Shown here: positions 1 to 12,580 of the stretch, one piece after another
Numbering within the stretch: the first letter of the stretch is position 1
Layout: each line of letters begins with the position of its first letter
Source of the DNA: Candidatus Frankia alpina
GTDB lineage: Bacteria; Actinomycetota; Actinomycetes; Frankiales; Frankiaceae
Assembly: GCF_902806485.1 (NCBI RefSeq)
Contig: NZ_CADCWT010000002.1
Coordinates: 1-64,000, forward strand
Reading direction: 5' to 3'
Length of the DNA: 64,000 bases
Notes under the pieces: generated by a model
What the model was told of the DNA's origin: nothing
Databases searched by the model: none
The model's input: the letters and a program-made list of their open reading frames with translations, nothing else
Made by a program: the position numbers and the translations under genes

Positions 1-172
1 CTTGTTTTGTGCGTTGGGGTATTTCTGCAGCTCGACGGTCGTCCCACCTCCAGCCCCCCCGGGCAGCAGTGGCACGGGTGGCACCATTCGCATGGACGTC
101 CTACTATCGGAAGCCAGAAGGACCTAACTCTGCGGGCATGCAGGCCCGTCCGTCCTCCCGGGAGCCGCTCCG

Positions 173-3100
173 ATGCCATCCGACGCCCAGCAGGAGACGG
201 CAGGTCTCCACGTCCCTGTCTACCCGGTGCGCATTGTCACGGCGGCCGCGCTGTTCGATGGGCACGACGCCGCGATCAACATCATGCGGCGGCTGCTTCA
301 GGCCCAAGGGGCTGAGGTCATCCATCTCGGCCACGCCCGCAGCGTCGAGGAGGTGGCGACGGCGGCGATCCAGGAGGACGCTCAGGGCATCGCCCTGTCC
401 TCCTACCAGGGCGGGCATGTCGAGTACTTCAGCTATCTGGTCGAGCGGCTGCGGGAACTGGGCGCGGGTGACATCCGGGTCTACGGCGGGGGCGGCGGAG
501 TGATCGTGCCCGCGGAGATCGAACTGCTGCGGTCCCGCGGCGTCGCCCGGATCTTCTCCCCGCAGGACGGCCAGGCGATGGGCCTGGCTCGCATGATCAA
601 TATGATCGTGTCGGCCTGCGACGTCGATCTCGCCGTGGACGGTCCGAAGCTGGAGGAGGTGATCGCCGGCGAGCAGGGCGCGCTCGCTCGGGCGATCACC
701 GTGCTCGAGGCCGGTCGGGACGACGAGCTTGCCGCAGCACTGCGGGAGGAGGCCGGTCGGCGGCCGCCGGTGCCGGTGCTCGGCATCACCGGCACCGGGG
801 GCTCCGGGAAGTCCTCGCTGACCGACGAGCTGCTGTGCCGCTTCCGGCTCGACCAGGGCGACGCGCTGCGCATCGCCGTGCTCGCCGTCGACCCGAGCCG
901 GCGGCGCGGTGGCGGGGCGCTGCTCGGTGACCGGATCCGGATGAACGCCCTGGGGGACGCCAGCTTCGGGCGGATTTTCTTCCGGTCCCTGGCCACCCGG
1001 TCGGCGGGCAGCGAGGTTCCGCCCTCGGTGCCGGGGGCGATAGCGGCCTGCCAGGCGGCCGGGTACGACCTGATCATCGTGGAGACACCCGGGATCGGGC
1101 AGGGCGACGCGGCGATCGTGCCCTTCTGTGACGTCTCCCTGTACGTGATGACGCCGGAGTACGGCGCGGCCTCGCAGCTCGAGAAGATCGACATGCTTGA
1201 CTTCGCCGACGTGGTCGCGGTGAACAAGTCCGAACGCCGCGGTGCCGAGGACGCCCGGCGTGACGTCGCCCGCCAGCTCGTGCGCAACCGGGAGGCCTTC
1301 GATCGCTCCTGGGCGGACATGCCGGTCTTCGGCACCTCCGCCGCGCGTTTCCAGGACGACGGCGTCACCGCCCTTTACCAGTACCTGCTCGGGCTGCTGC
1401 GGGAGGGTGGCCTGCCGGTTCGGCCCGGTGCCCTGCCAGCCGTCGAGGTACGCGTCTCCACCGGGCTGACCACGATCGTCCCCCCGTCCCGGTCGCGCTA
1501 CCTGGCCGAGATCGCCGAGACTGTCCGCGATTACCACGCCGAGACGGAACGGCAGGCGCAGCTGGTGCGCCGCCGCGAGCATCTGACCACCGCGTTCGAC
1601 GCGTTGGTCGCCGCAGCCGCGGAACCGACCGCGGAATCGACGGCCCTGACCGCCCTGCGCGACGAGGCCGACGCGGCCCTGGCGCCGTGGGCGAAGGAGC
1701 TGTTGGCGCGGTGGCCGGCGATCGTGGCCGAGCGGCAGGGGGAGCAGCTGTCGTACACGGTGCGCGGCACCGAGATCAGCACGCCGCTGCGACGTACGAC
1801 CCTCGCCGGCAGCCAGGTTTCCCGCGTCGCGGTGCCGGCCATCGACGACGACGCCCGACTGCTGCGGTTCCTGCGTCGGGAGAACCTGCCAGGATATTTC
1901 CCGTTCACCGCGGGGGTGTTTCCCTTCAAGCGCGCCGGGGAGGCACCGGCGCGGATGTTCGCCGGGGAGGGCGACGCGTTCCGGACGAACCGGCGCTTCC
2001 ACCTGCTGTCCGCCGGGTCGCCTGCGACCCGGCTGTCCACGGCCTTCGACTCGGTCACCCTGTACGGTCGCGACCCGGCTCCCCGGCCGGACGTCTATGG
2101 CAAGGTCGGCACCTCGGGGGTGTCGATCGCCACCCTCGACGACATGTCGGTCCTCTTCGACGGGTTCGACCTCGGTGACCCGGCGACCAGTGTCTCCATG
2201 ACGATCAACGGTCCGGCGCCCGCCATTCTCGCGATGTTCCTGACCACCGCGATCGACCAGCGGCTGGCGGCGTTCCCCGCCGAACACGGCCGCGAGCCGA
2301 GCGACGACGAAGCCGCTCAGGTCACCGCCGACGCGCTCGCCACCGTGCGGGGCACGGTGCAGGCCGACATCCTCAAGGAGGACCAGGGGCAGAACACCTG
2401 CATCTTCTCCACCGAGTTCGCCCTGCGGGCGATGGCCGACGTGCAGGAATGGTTCATCGAGCAGAACGTGCGCAACTTCTACTCCGTCTCGATCTCCGGG
2501 TATCACATCGCCGAGGCCGGCGCGAACCCCATCACGCAGCTCGCCTTCACGCTGGCCAATGGTTTCACCTACGTCGAGGCATATCTCGCCCGGGGAATGC
2601 GGATCGACGACTTTGCACCGAACCTGTCGTTCTTCTTCTCCAACGGGATGGACGCGGAGTACACGGTCATCGGTCGGGTGGCGCGGCGGATCTGGGCGGT
2701 GGCGATGCGCGAGCGCTACGGCGCCGCCCCCCGCTCGCAGCTACTCAAATACCACGTGCAGACCTCTGGTCGGTCACTGCACGCCCAGGAAATGGCGTTC
2801 AACGACGTCCGTACCACCCTCCAGGCGCTGTGCGCGATCTACGACAACTGCAACAGCCTGCACACCAATGCCTACGACGAGGCCGTCACCACGCCCACCG
2901 AGGGCTCGGTGCGCCGCGCTCTCGCCATACAGATGATCATTGATCAGGAATGGGGACTCGCCGCCAACGAGAATCCCTTGCAGGGGTCTTTCATCGTTGA
3001 TGAACTGACCGATCTGGTCGAGGAAGCCGTGCTCGCCGAGTTCGCGCGGATCAGCGACCGCGGCGGCGTGCTGGGCGCGATGGAGACCGGTTATCAGCGA

Positions 3101-3463
3101 GGCCGGATCCAGGACGAGTCGATGCTCTACGAGCGCCGTAAGCATGACGGCACCCTGCCGATCGTGGGGGTCAACACCTTCCTCGCCCCGCAGCGCGCCG
3201 CCGGCACCGCGGACGCCGCCGCCGGCCCTCTGGAGCTGGCCCGAGCCACCGAGGACGAGAAGCGTTCCCAGCTCACCCGACTGACCGACTTCCAGCGCCG
3301 GCACGCCGCCGAGGCCGAGGCCGCGCTGGCCGAGCTGCGCGCAGTCGCGGCCGGTACCGGAAACATTTTTGCGGTGTTGATGAAGGCGGTCCGGGTCTGC
3401 TCGCTCGGTCAGATCACCCAGGCGTTCTTCGATGTCGGCGGTCAGTATCGGCGCAATGTCTAA
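173..3463 (+). CDS. icmF: Fused isobutyryl-CoA mutase IcmF
   Basis: This is an adenosylcobalamin-dependent mutase that interconverts isobutyryl-CoA and n-butyryl-CoA, fused to its own G-protein chaperone. The 1096-residue chain has an N-terminal B12-binding domain (FDGHDAAI, H31 being the expected cobalt ligand), a MeaI-type GTPase with a P-loop near residues 204-215 (GTGGSGKSS), and a long C-terminal mutase barrel. Length and domain order match IcmF and not plain methylmalonyl-CoA mutase. The ATG at 173 has GGGAG eight bases upstream. It stands alone, with a MarR-type regulator following in the same direction. The likely role is valine or fatty-acid carbon metabolism (family knowledge). Confidence 0.93.
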   Translation: MPSDAQQETAGLHVPVYPVRIVTAAALFDGHDAAINIMRRLLQAQGAEVIHLGHARSVEEVATAAIQEDAQGIALSSYQGGHVEYFSYLVERLRELGAGDIRVYGGGGGVIVPAEIELLRSRGVARIFSPQDGQAMGLARMINMIVSACDVDLAVDGPKLEEVIAGEQGALARAITVLEAGRDDELAAALREEAGRRPPVPVLGITGTGGSGKSSLTDELLCRFRLDQGDALRIAVLAVDPSRRRGGGALLGDRIRMNALGDASFGRIFFRSLATRSAGSEVPPSVPGAIAACQAAGYDLIIVETPGIGQGDAAIVPFCDVSLYVMTPEYGAASQLEKIDMLDFADVVAVNKSERRGAEDARRDVARQLVRNREAFDRSWADMPVFGTSAARFQDDGVTALYQYLLGLLREGGLPVRPGALPAVEVRVSTGLTTIVPPSRSRYLAEIAETVRDYHAETERQAQLVRRREHLTTAFDALVAAAAEPTAESTALTALRDEADAALAPWAKELLARWPAIVAERQGEQLSYTVRGTEISTPLRRTTLAGSQVSRVAVPAIDDDARLLRFLRRENLPGYFPFTAGVFPFKRAGEAPARMFAGEGDAFRTNRRFHLLSAGSPATRLSTAFDSVTLYGRDPAPRPDVYGKVGTSGVSIATLDDMSVLFDGFDLGDPATSVSMTINGPAPAILAMFLTTAIDQRLAAFPAEHGREPSDDEAAQVTADALATVRGTVQADILKEDQGQNTCIFSTEFALRAMADVQEWFIEQNVRNFYSVSISGYHIAEAGANPITQLAFTLANGFTYVEAYLARGMRIDDFAPNLSFFFSNGMDAEYTVIGRVARRIWAVAMRERYGAAPRSQLLKYHVQTSGRSLHAQEMAFNDVRTTLQALCAIYDNCNSLHTNAYDEAVTTPTEGSVRRALAIQMIIDQEWGLAANENPLQGSFIVDELTDLVEEAVLAEFARISDRGGVLGAMETGYQRGRIQDESMLYERRKHDGTLPIVGVNTFLAPQRAAGTADAAAGPLELARATEDEKRSQLTRLTDFQRRHAAEAEAALAELRAVAAGTGNIFAVLMKAVRVCSLGQITQAFFDVGGQYRRNV

Positions 3464-3648
3464 AATTCCCGCGACCGGGTGGCGCCGCAGGGTGGGCTCA
3501 ACGTGGCGACCCGTAATCATCGCGTACGCATGAATCTTTGCCAGCGCGTGGCGTCCTGGGGTGCAATGGACGCTGGCCGTCATCGGGGCGGTCCCCGGCC
3601 TGCAGGTCGGGTGCGGACCTTCCCCTGAAGCGCAGGAGCATCCAAGCC

Positions 3649-4155
3649 GTGGCCACCCCCAAACCACTGCCCACCGATCCCATTGCGGAGGCCCATCGGC
3701 ACTGGTCCGCGCACGGTTGGGGTGCGGTGGCGGACGGGATGGCGGCGGTCACATCGCTGATGCGTGCCCAGCAGATCATGCTCGCCCGGGTCGACGAGGT
3801 CCTGCGCCCGCTCGATCTGACCTTCGCCCGGTACGAGCTGCTCATGCTGCTGCTGTTCTCCCGCCGGGGCGCCCTCCCGCTGAACAAGATCGGCAGCCGG
3901 CTTCAGGTCCATCCGACCAGCATCACCAGCGCGGTCGACCGGCTGGAGGCGCGTGGCCAGGTACGCCGCACCCCGCACCCCACCGATCGCCGGGCGATCC
4001 TCGCCGAGATCACCGAGGAGGGGCGGGCGACGGCGCTCGCCGCGACGGAGAAGCTCAACGACACCGTCTTCGCCGACCCCGGTCTGGGGGACGGGGGCGT
4101 GCGGACGCTCATCGACGTGCTCACCGACCTGCGTCGGGCGGCCGGTGACTTCTGA
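3649..4155 (+). CDS. MarR-family transcriptional regulator
   Basis: This 168-residue winged-helix regulator shows the MarR pattern: a helix (TFARYELLMLLLFSRRGALP), a recognition helix (LQVHPTSITSAVDRLEARG) and a basic wing (RRTPHPTDRRAI). The open frame runs further upstream, but GTG 3649 is preferred because AGGAG lies ten bases before it. Its stop overlaps the start of the downstream glycosyltransferase by 11 bases, so the two are probably co-transcribed. The ligand is unknown. An acyl-CoA or aromatic signal would suit the neighbouring icmF, but that is inference. Confidence 0.85.
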   Translation: MATPKPLPTDPIAEAHRHWSAHGWGAVADGMAAVTSLMRAQQIMLARVDEVLRPLDLTFARYELLMLLLFSRRGALPLNKIGSRLQVHPTSITSAVDRLEARGQVRRTPHPTDRRAILAEITEEGRATALAATEKLNDTVFADPGLGDGGVRTLIDVLTDLRRAAGDF

Positions 4156-5584
4156 GCCGGTGGCGGCCCCGCTGCCGGCCGCGTTCCGGGTGCACTGCGA
4201 CCCCGGCCTCATGATCCTGGCGCCCGCCGCGGCGGGCGCCGGTGGGATCGTGTTGCTCGGCGGGTCGCCGCTGCGGCTGATGGCGCTGTCCGCTCCGGGC
4301 GCGCGGGTGTTCGCGGCGCTGCGCGGGGGCGCCACGGTCGGCGCGGCCGGACCCGGAGCGGGGCTGCTGGCGCGTCGGTTCGTCGACGCCGGGCTCGTCC
4401 ATCCGCTGCCGCCCTGCCAGGCGACGCCGGTGAATGCGGTCACCGCGGTCATCCCGGTCCGGGACGGCGCCGGGCGTGTCGGCGCGCTGGTCGACGCGCT
4501 GCGCGGGCAGTGCGCCGAGGTCGTCGACGACGGCTCCCGGGATGCCACCTCGGCCGAGGCCACCGCGTCCGGGGCCCGAGTGATTCGGCATGACCGGTCC
4601 CGGGGCCCCGCCGCGGCTCGGATCAGCGGCGCGCGGGCCGCTCGCACCGAGGTGATCGTCTTCTGTGACTGCGACGTGCGGCCCACCGCCGGCTGGCTCG
4701 ACCGCCTCGTGGCTCACCTGGGGGACCCGGCGGTCGTCGCCGTGGCGCCGCGGGTCGCCTCCCCGCTGCGGCCGGGGTCGCGCGGCGGTCTGCGGGAGCG
4801 TTACGAGGCGGGCCGCTCCCCGCTCGATCTCGGGCCATGGCCGGCGGCGGTGCGTCCCGGGAGCCGGGTGTCGTACGTTCCGTCGGCGGCGCTGGTCATC
4901 CGACGGGCGTACGCCGAGTTCGACCCGGCGCTGCGCTTCGGTGAGGACGTCGACCTGGTGTGGCGGCTCGTCGGCGCCGGCCACAGCGTCCGCTACGAGC
5001 CGGCGGCGGTGGTGCACCACGATCCCCGGCCGTCCTGGCGGGCTTGGGCGTACCAGCGCCACGGCTACGGTTCGTCGTCGGCGCAGCTCGCCCGGCGCCA
5101 TCCCGGACTGCTGCGACCGGCCCGCGGGGTGGCGAGTGTGGTGGCGGCGGTGGGCCTGCTGGCCACCCGCCGGGACCGCGCCGGCGCGGTCGTGGTCGGC
5201 GCCCTGGCCGCGGGCTCGGTGGCGCTGAGCACCGCGCGCCTCGCCCGCCGGCTGGGCCGCACCGACCGTCCCGGCCGCGCCGCGCTGGCCCTGACGGTGC
5301 GTGGGCGTCGTCACGCCCTGCTCGCTGCCGCCGAGACATCACGGCGCACCTGGCTGCCCCTGCGCCCGGCCACCTGGTCCTGGCCGCGGCGGCGCTGCCG
5401 CTGGTGCACGACTGGTGGGTGGCGCGCCCGGCGGTCGGTCTGGCGCCATACCTGCTCCTGCTCGTCGCTGACGACGCCGCCTACTGCACCGGCGTCTGGT
5501 CCGGCTGCCTGCTGCAGAGCAACTTCGAGCCGCTGGTCCCGACGTTGCCGGCCAGCCTGCGACGCCGCCGGCCAGGCGGTGTGA
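4145..5584 (+). CDS. Mycofactocin-type glycosyltransferase (MftF-like), C-terminus frameshifted
   Basis: The protein starts at GTG 4145, inside the end of the MarR gene. It has an N-terminal segment like the PqqD-like part of MftF, then a GT2 domain with VVDDGSRDAT and the acidic FCDCDVRPT motif, then ED near FGEDVDLVWRL. In MftF this enzyme decorates the peptide-derived cofactor mycofactocin with glucose. The family's C-terminal motif (ADDAAYCTGVW) is present only in another frame, ending at 5634, where the stop would overlap the next start by four bases (GTGA). One base therefore appears lost between about 5340 and 5385. An intact product would be about 496 residues. No other mft gene is in the window. 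Confidence 0.72.
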   Translation: MTSEPVAAPLPAAFRVHCDPGLMILAPAAAGAGGIVLLGGSPLRLMALSAPGARVFAALRGGATVGAAGPGAGLLARRFVDAGLVHPLPPCQATPVNAVTAVIPVRDGAGRVGALVDALRGQCAEVVDDGSRDATSAEATASGARVIRHDRSRGPAAARISGARAARTEVIVFCDCDVRPTAGWLDRLVAHLGDPAVVAVAPRVASPLRPGSRGGLRERYEAGRSPLDLGPWPAAVRPGSRVSYVPSAALVIRRAYAEFDPALRFGEDVDLVWRLVGAGHSVRYEPAAVVHHDPRPSWRAWAYQRHGYGSSSAQLARRHPGLLRPARGVASVVAAVGLLATRRDRAGAVVVGALAAGSVALSTARLARRLGRTDRPGRAALALTVRGRRHALLAAAETSRRTWLPLRPATWSWPRRRCRWCTTGGWRARRSVWRHTCSCSSLTTPPTAPASGPAACCRATSSRWSRRCRPACDAAGQAV

Positions 5585-5630
5585 TCGGCGCGGCGACGCC
5601 CCCCGGCTTCGCGCGGCTACCCTCTAGCGT

Positions 5631-6821
5631 GTGACTTACCTCGACCACGCGGCGACGACGCCGATGCGACCGGAAGCGCTCGCTGCGTATGCCGCGGTAC
5701 TCGCCGACACCGGCAATGCCTCGTCGTTGCATGCCAGCGGCCGCCGGGCGCGGCGCATCGTCGAGGAGTCGCGCGAGACGCTGGCCAGTGTGCTGGGTGT
5801 CCGGCCGTCCGACGTGGTGTTCACCGGCGGCGGCACGGAGGGTGACAACCTCGCGCTCAAGGGCCTGTACTGGGCGCGGCGGCGGGTCGAGCCCGCGCGG
5901 CGCCGCGTGCTGGTCAGCGCGGTGGAGCACCGGGCGGTGCTGGATACCGTGCAGTGGCTGGGTGCCGAGCAGGGCGCCGAGGTGGAGCTGCTCGACGTCG
6001 ACGCCGCCGGCACGGTCCACCCGGACGCCCTCGCCGCCGCCATCGAGCGCGATCCCGCCGCGGTGGCCCTGGTCTCGGTGATGTGGGCGAACAGCGAGGT
6101 CGGCACGGTCGAGCCGGTCGCCGAGCTGGCCGCCGTCGCGCACCGGCACGGGGTGCCGTTCCACACCGACGCGGTGCAGGCGTTCGGCCAGATCCCCGTC
6201 ACGGTCGGCGAGGACGGGCCCGACGCCATCATCGTCAGTGCCCACAAGATCGGCGGGCCGGTCGGGGTCGGCGCGCTGGTCGTGCGCCGCGGCCTCGCGC
6301 TGGAGCCGTTGACCCATGGCGGCGGCCAGGAACGCGACATCCGCTCCGGGACGCTGAATACCGCCGGGGTCGCGGCGTTCGCGGCCGCCGCGTCGATCGC
6401 CTGCGCCCAGGCGCCGCGTGAGAGCGTCCGGTTGGCCGCGCTGCGCGACAGACTCGTCCGCCGGGTCCAGGAGAAGGTGCCCGGCGCGGTGCTCAACGGT
6501 GCCGGGCTGAGCGGCTCGCAGCGGCTGCCCGGCAACACCCATCTGACGTTCCCCGGCTGCGAGGGCGACTCGCTGCTGATGCTGCTCGACGCGCGCGGCA
6601 TCGAATGTTCGACCGGTTCGGCCTGCTCGGCGGGAGTAGCCCGGCCCTCGCACGTGTTGCTGGCGATGGGGGCCAGCGAGGAGCATGCTCGAGGGTCGCT
6701 GCGCTTCTCGCTGGGCCACACGTCGTGCGCGGCCGACGTGGATGCGCTTGTCGAGGCGATCGGGCCGGTGGTGGAGCGGGCGAGCCGCGCGGGTGCGCTC
6801 GCAGGGATGACCGGTGCCTGA
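5631..6821 (+). CDS. Cysteine desulfurase (IscS/NifS family)
   Basis: This is a PLP enzyme that removes sulfur from cysteine as an enzyme-bound persulfide, supplying Fe-S cluster assembly or tRNA thiolation. The 396 residues show the family start ([16 protein letters not shown]), the PLP lysine K206 in SAHKIGGP, and the active-site cysteine C332 in STGSACSAG. The gene lies directly upstream of mnmA, so the sulfur probably goes to 2-thiouridine in tRNA. The GTG start at 5631 overlaps the stop of the corrected upstream glycosyltransferase frame. Confidence 0.93.
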   Translation: MTYLDHAATTPMRPEALAAYAAVLADTGNASSLHASGRRARRIVEESRETLASVLGVRPSDVVFTGGGTEGDNLALKGLYWARRRVEPARRRVLVSAVEHRAVLDTVQWLGAEQGAEVELLDVDAAGTVHPDALAAAIERDPAAVALVSVMWANSEVGTVEPVAELAAVAHRHGVPFHTDAVQAFGQIPVTVGEDGPDAIIVSAHKIGGPVGVGALVVRRGLALEPLTHGGGQERDIRSGTLNTAGVAAFAAAASIACAQAPRESVRLAALRDRLVRRVQEKVPGAVLNGAGLSGSQRLPGNTHLTFPGCEGDSLLMLLDARGIECSTGSACSAGVARPSHVLLAMGASEEHARGSLRFSLGHTSCAADVDALVEAIGPVVERASRAGALAGMTGA

Positions 6822-6873
6822 TCCGCGCCAGAGGCGTGGGGCCGCCGGAGGGGTTTTGGGAGGTGCAGGTCTG

Positions 6874-7932
6874 ATGAGGGTGCTCGCCGCCATGTCCGGT
6901 GGGGTCGACTCCGCCGTCGCCGCCGCGCGGGCGGTCGACGCCGGGCACGACGTCACCGGCGTCCATCTGGCCCTGTCCCGATCGCCCGACTCGGGCCGGA
7001 CCGGCGCCCGCGGCTGCTGCACGCTGGAGGACGCCCGCGACGCGCGGCGCGCCGCGGATGTGCTGGGCATCCCGTTCTACGTGTGGGACCTCGCCGAGCG
7101 GTTCGAGACCGAGGTCATCGAGCAGTTCGTGGAGTCCTACGCGGCGGGACGTACCCCCAATCCGTGCGTGCGCTGCAACGAACGGATCAAGTTCGCTGCA
7201 GTGCTGGACCGGGCGCTCGCCTTCGGCTTCGACGCCGTGGTCACCGGCCACCACGCCCGTCTCGACCCGGACGGCACGCTGCGCCGTTCCGTCGACCCGG
7301 CCAAGGACCAGTCCTACGTGCTGGGCACGCTGCGGCCCGAGCAGCTCGCCGCGGCGAGCTTCCCGCTGGGGGACTCCACCAAGGCGCAGGTGCGCCGGGA
7401 GGCGGCCGAGCGCGGCCTGGCCGTCGCCGACAAGCCGGACAGCCACGACATCTGCTTCATCTCCAGCGGCGACACGGGCGGTTGGCTGCGGCAGCGGATC
7501 GGCTCCCGGCCCGGCCCCATCGTCGACTCCCGGACCGGGCAGACGCTCGGCGAGCATGACGGGACCTTCGCCTTCACCGTCGGTCAGCGCCGCGGGCTGG
7601 GCCTGGGCCAGCCGGCGGCGGACGGCCGCCCCCGCTACGTCCTCGACATCTCTCCGGTGACCTCGACGGTCACCGTCGGCCCGGCCGACGAGCTCGACAT
7701 CCGCCGGCTGGTCGCCGATCGGGCGGTCTGGCCGCACGAGGGCACGGTGTCCTGCCAGGCCCAGGTCCGGGCGCACGGCGGGGTCGTGGCCGCGCAGGCC
7801 GAGGCGCGCGGCGACGAACTCGTCGTCACCCTCGCCGCCCCGGTGCGCGGGACGGCGGCCGGTCAGGCCGTCGTGCTCTACGATGGCGACCGGGTGCTCG
7901 GGGGAGGGCACATCCTCGCCACCGCCGGGTGA
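6874..7932 (+). CDS. mnmA: tRNA-specific 2-thiouridylase MnmA
   Basis: MnmA thiolates U34 of tRNA-Lys, tRNA-Glu and tRNA-Gln at C2, using ATP and persulfide sulfur. The 352-residue protein begins with the PP-loop motif SGGVDS (residues 8-13). It carries the two catalytic cysteines at about C98 (PNPCVRCNE) and C194 (HDICFIS). ATG 6874 is chosen over the longer frame because GGGAGG lies ten bases upstream. The cysteine desulfurase just upstream is the likely sulfur donor, and substrate tRNA-Gln and tRNA-Glu genes lie at 34.3-34.5 kb. Confidence 0.95.
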   Translation: MRVLAAMSGGVDSAVAAARAVDAGHDVTGVHLALSRSPDSGRTGARGCCTLEDARDARRAADVLGIPFYVWDLAERFETEVIEQFVESYAAGRTPNPCVRCNERIKFAAVLDRALAFGFDAVVTGHHARLDPDGTLRRSVDPAKDQSYVLGTLRPEQLAAASFPLGDSTKAQVRREAAERGLAVADKPDSHDICFISSGDTGGWLRQRIGSRPGPIVDSRTGQTLGEHDGTFAFTVGQRRGLGLGQPAADGRPRYVLDISPVTSTVTVGPADELDIRRLVADRAVWPHEGTVSCQAQVRAHGGVVAAQAEARGDELVVTLAAPVRGTAAGQAVVLYDGDRVLGGGHILATAG

Positions 7933-7990
7933 GCGGCCGGGCTGGGCGGGGTGCCGGGAGGTGTCGGCCACAATGGCGGCATGAGTCTCG

Positions 7991-11190
<3,200 letters not shown>

Positions 11191-11223
11191 CCCGGGGCAA
11201 GGGCTGGCGGGGGGCCATCCCGG

Positions 11224-11928
11224 TCAGGGGTGATCCGTCCTGCTCAGGCTTGCCGCGATGCCGGCGAGGTGGGCCAGCCGCTCGAGCTCGGAGGCGCGGA
11301 AGGCCGGCCCCCCGGGACGGCCGATGAGGACGACCAGTCGGTCGCCGCCGACGGGTGCCGCGGCGAGCTCCATGCTGACCGCCTTCCAGCGGGGCGGGAA
11401 GGTGCCTTCGTCCGGTCCGATCCGTCGCGCCCGGTCCAGCGGCAGCCAGGGCAGCGGCAACCGGACCCGTTCGGGCACGCCGAGGTCGTCCCCGCCGAGC
11501 GTGGGCGCGCCGACCGAGGTCTCCCGCACGCGCACGTCGTGCGCGCCCACGTGTTCGAGCAGCACCGCCCAGTCCGGGTTGAACACGGCCGGGGCCAGCT
11601 CCGTCAGCGTTGCAGCGGCGTCGAGGGGCCGCTCGGTCAGCGCGTCGACGAGGTCGAGGTCGAGGTCGCTGGTGACGCCGCCGCCGTCCGCGAGGAACGG
11701 GCGCAGCGACTCGACGACCACGCCCGGCACCGACTGGACCGCGCTGATCGCCCGATCCGCGAGTCCTCCCGGGGGCAGCATGACGAGCAGGTCGTCGACC
11801 GCGCCGGCGGGGGTGCGCTCCACGACCGTGACGCTGGTGATGTCGATGCCGGCGGCGCCCAGGGCGGTGGCGACGGCGCCAAGGGTGCCCGGGCGGTCCG
11901 GTAACACGACGCGCAGCAGGTGCGACAT
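11224..11928 (-). CDS. ACT-domain amino-acid-binding protein
   Basis: The 234-residue protein opens with a clear ACT domain (SHLLRVVLPDRPGTLGAVAT, then GIDITSVTVVER), the regulatory fold that binds amino acids. The rest is a poorly conserved region with VVLIGRPGGPAF near the C-terminus. It is convergent with ligA and divergent from gatC, the same place as Rv3013 in M. tuberculosis (from memory). The start is uncertain: ATG 11928 fits relatives best, while in-frame ATGs at 11940 and 11964 would add residues. No enzyme domain is attached, so the role is unknown, probably sensing. Confidence 0.82.
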   Translation of the reverse strand: MSHLLRVVLPDRPGTLGAVATALGAAGIDITSVTVVERTPAGAVDDLLVMLPPGGLADRAISAVQSVPGVVVESLRPFLADGGGVTSDLDLDLVDALTERPLDAAATLTELAPAVFNPDWAVLLEHVGAHDVRVRETSVGAPTLGGDDLGVPERVRLPLPWLPLDRARRIGPDEGTFPPRWKAVSMELAAAPVGGDRLVVLIGRPGGPAFRASELERLAHLAGIAASLSRTDHP

Positions 11929-11964
11929 GTAGTTGAGCATGCACAAAAACCGTGTCGTCGGCAT

Positions 11965-12270
11965 GGCCGACCGGTCACGCCGAGATGACGCGGCGCGCCG
12001 CCGCTTGCCTGGTCAGGCGCCCGGCGGGGGCTGGCGAGGCGGAGCGGCGCCGCCGCGGGACACCCTCGGCCGGCAGGTCGGCGGGGTGAGGTCCGTGCCG
12101 GCCGCGCCCCGGCCCGTACCATGACATGACGTCGACGCGGCGAAGCGTCCGGTCCGGCTCTCTCCCCCGTGGCCAGCCTCCGGGCGGTCCGGAGTCTCCC
12201 GGCTGCCGCCCGCGGCACGCACGACCAGTCACGGGCCTCGCGCCCACCGCCCACGAAGGGGCTACACGCA
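11965..12270. promoter_or_regulatory. Divergent intergenic region with gatC promoter candidate
   Basis: This gap separates the ACT-domain gene from gatC. A TACCAT -10-like box lies at 12117-12122, which would give gatC a leader of about 140 bases. AAGGGG at 12255-12260 is the gatC ribosome binding site. I see no convincing small gene or structured element in the rest. Confidence 0.35.
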
Positions 12271-12567
12271 ATGGGGATCACGCGGGACGAGGTAGCCCAT
12301 CTCGCCCGACTCTCGCGGATGTCGGTGACCGACGACGAGCTGGACGCGCTGGCACCGCAGCTCGAGGCGATCCTGTCGGCGGTCGCCCGGGTGGCCGAGG
12401 TCGCCGCGGCGGACATCCCGCCGACCAGCCATGCCGTGCCGCTGACGAACGTCATGCGTCCGGACGTCGCCCGCCCGTCGCTGACCGCCGCCGAGGCCCT
12501 GGCCGGCGCCCCCGCCACCGAGGACGGCCGCTTCCGGGTGCCCCGCATCCTTGATCCGGACGAGTGA
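12271..12567 (+). CDS. gatC: Asp-tRNA(Asn)/Glu-tRNA(Gln) amidotransferase subunit C
   Basis: GatC is the small 98-residue scaffold of the GatCAB amidotransferase. It has the family pattern [22 protein letters not shown] at the start and the conserved end [11 protein letters not shown] 12271 has AAGGGG ten bases upstream. The gene is 13 bases ahead of gatA, so co-translation is likely. The complex converts misacylated Glu-tRNA(Gln) and, in many bacteria, Asp-tRNA(Asn). Confidence 0.95.
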   Translation: MGITRDEVAHLARLSRMSVTDDELDALAPQLEAILSAVARVAEVAAADIPPTSHAVPLTNVMRPDVARPSLTAAEALAGAPATEDGRFRVPRILDPDE

Positions 12568-12580
12568 GGTCGCCGCCCGC

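Noticed and set aside
104..2506. 800-codon open frame on the minus strand opposite icmF
   Set aside because: It is a shadow of the strong icmF coding frame, with Arg/Gly/His-rich composition and no recognisable motif. Similar long antisense frames at 6493-9855, 14317-17511, 18381-20783, 30710-32203 and 22043-23908 were dropped for the same reason.
4145..5634. A mycofactocin biosynthetic cluster
   Set aside because: Only the glycosyltransferase-like gene is present. No precursor peptide or radical SAM gene was seen on either side.
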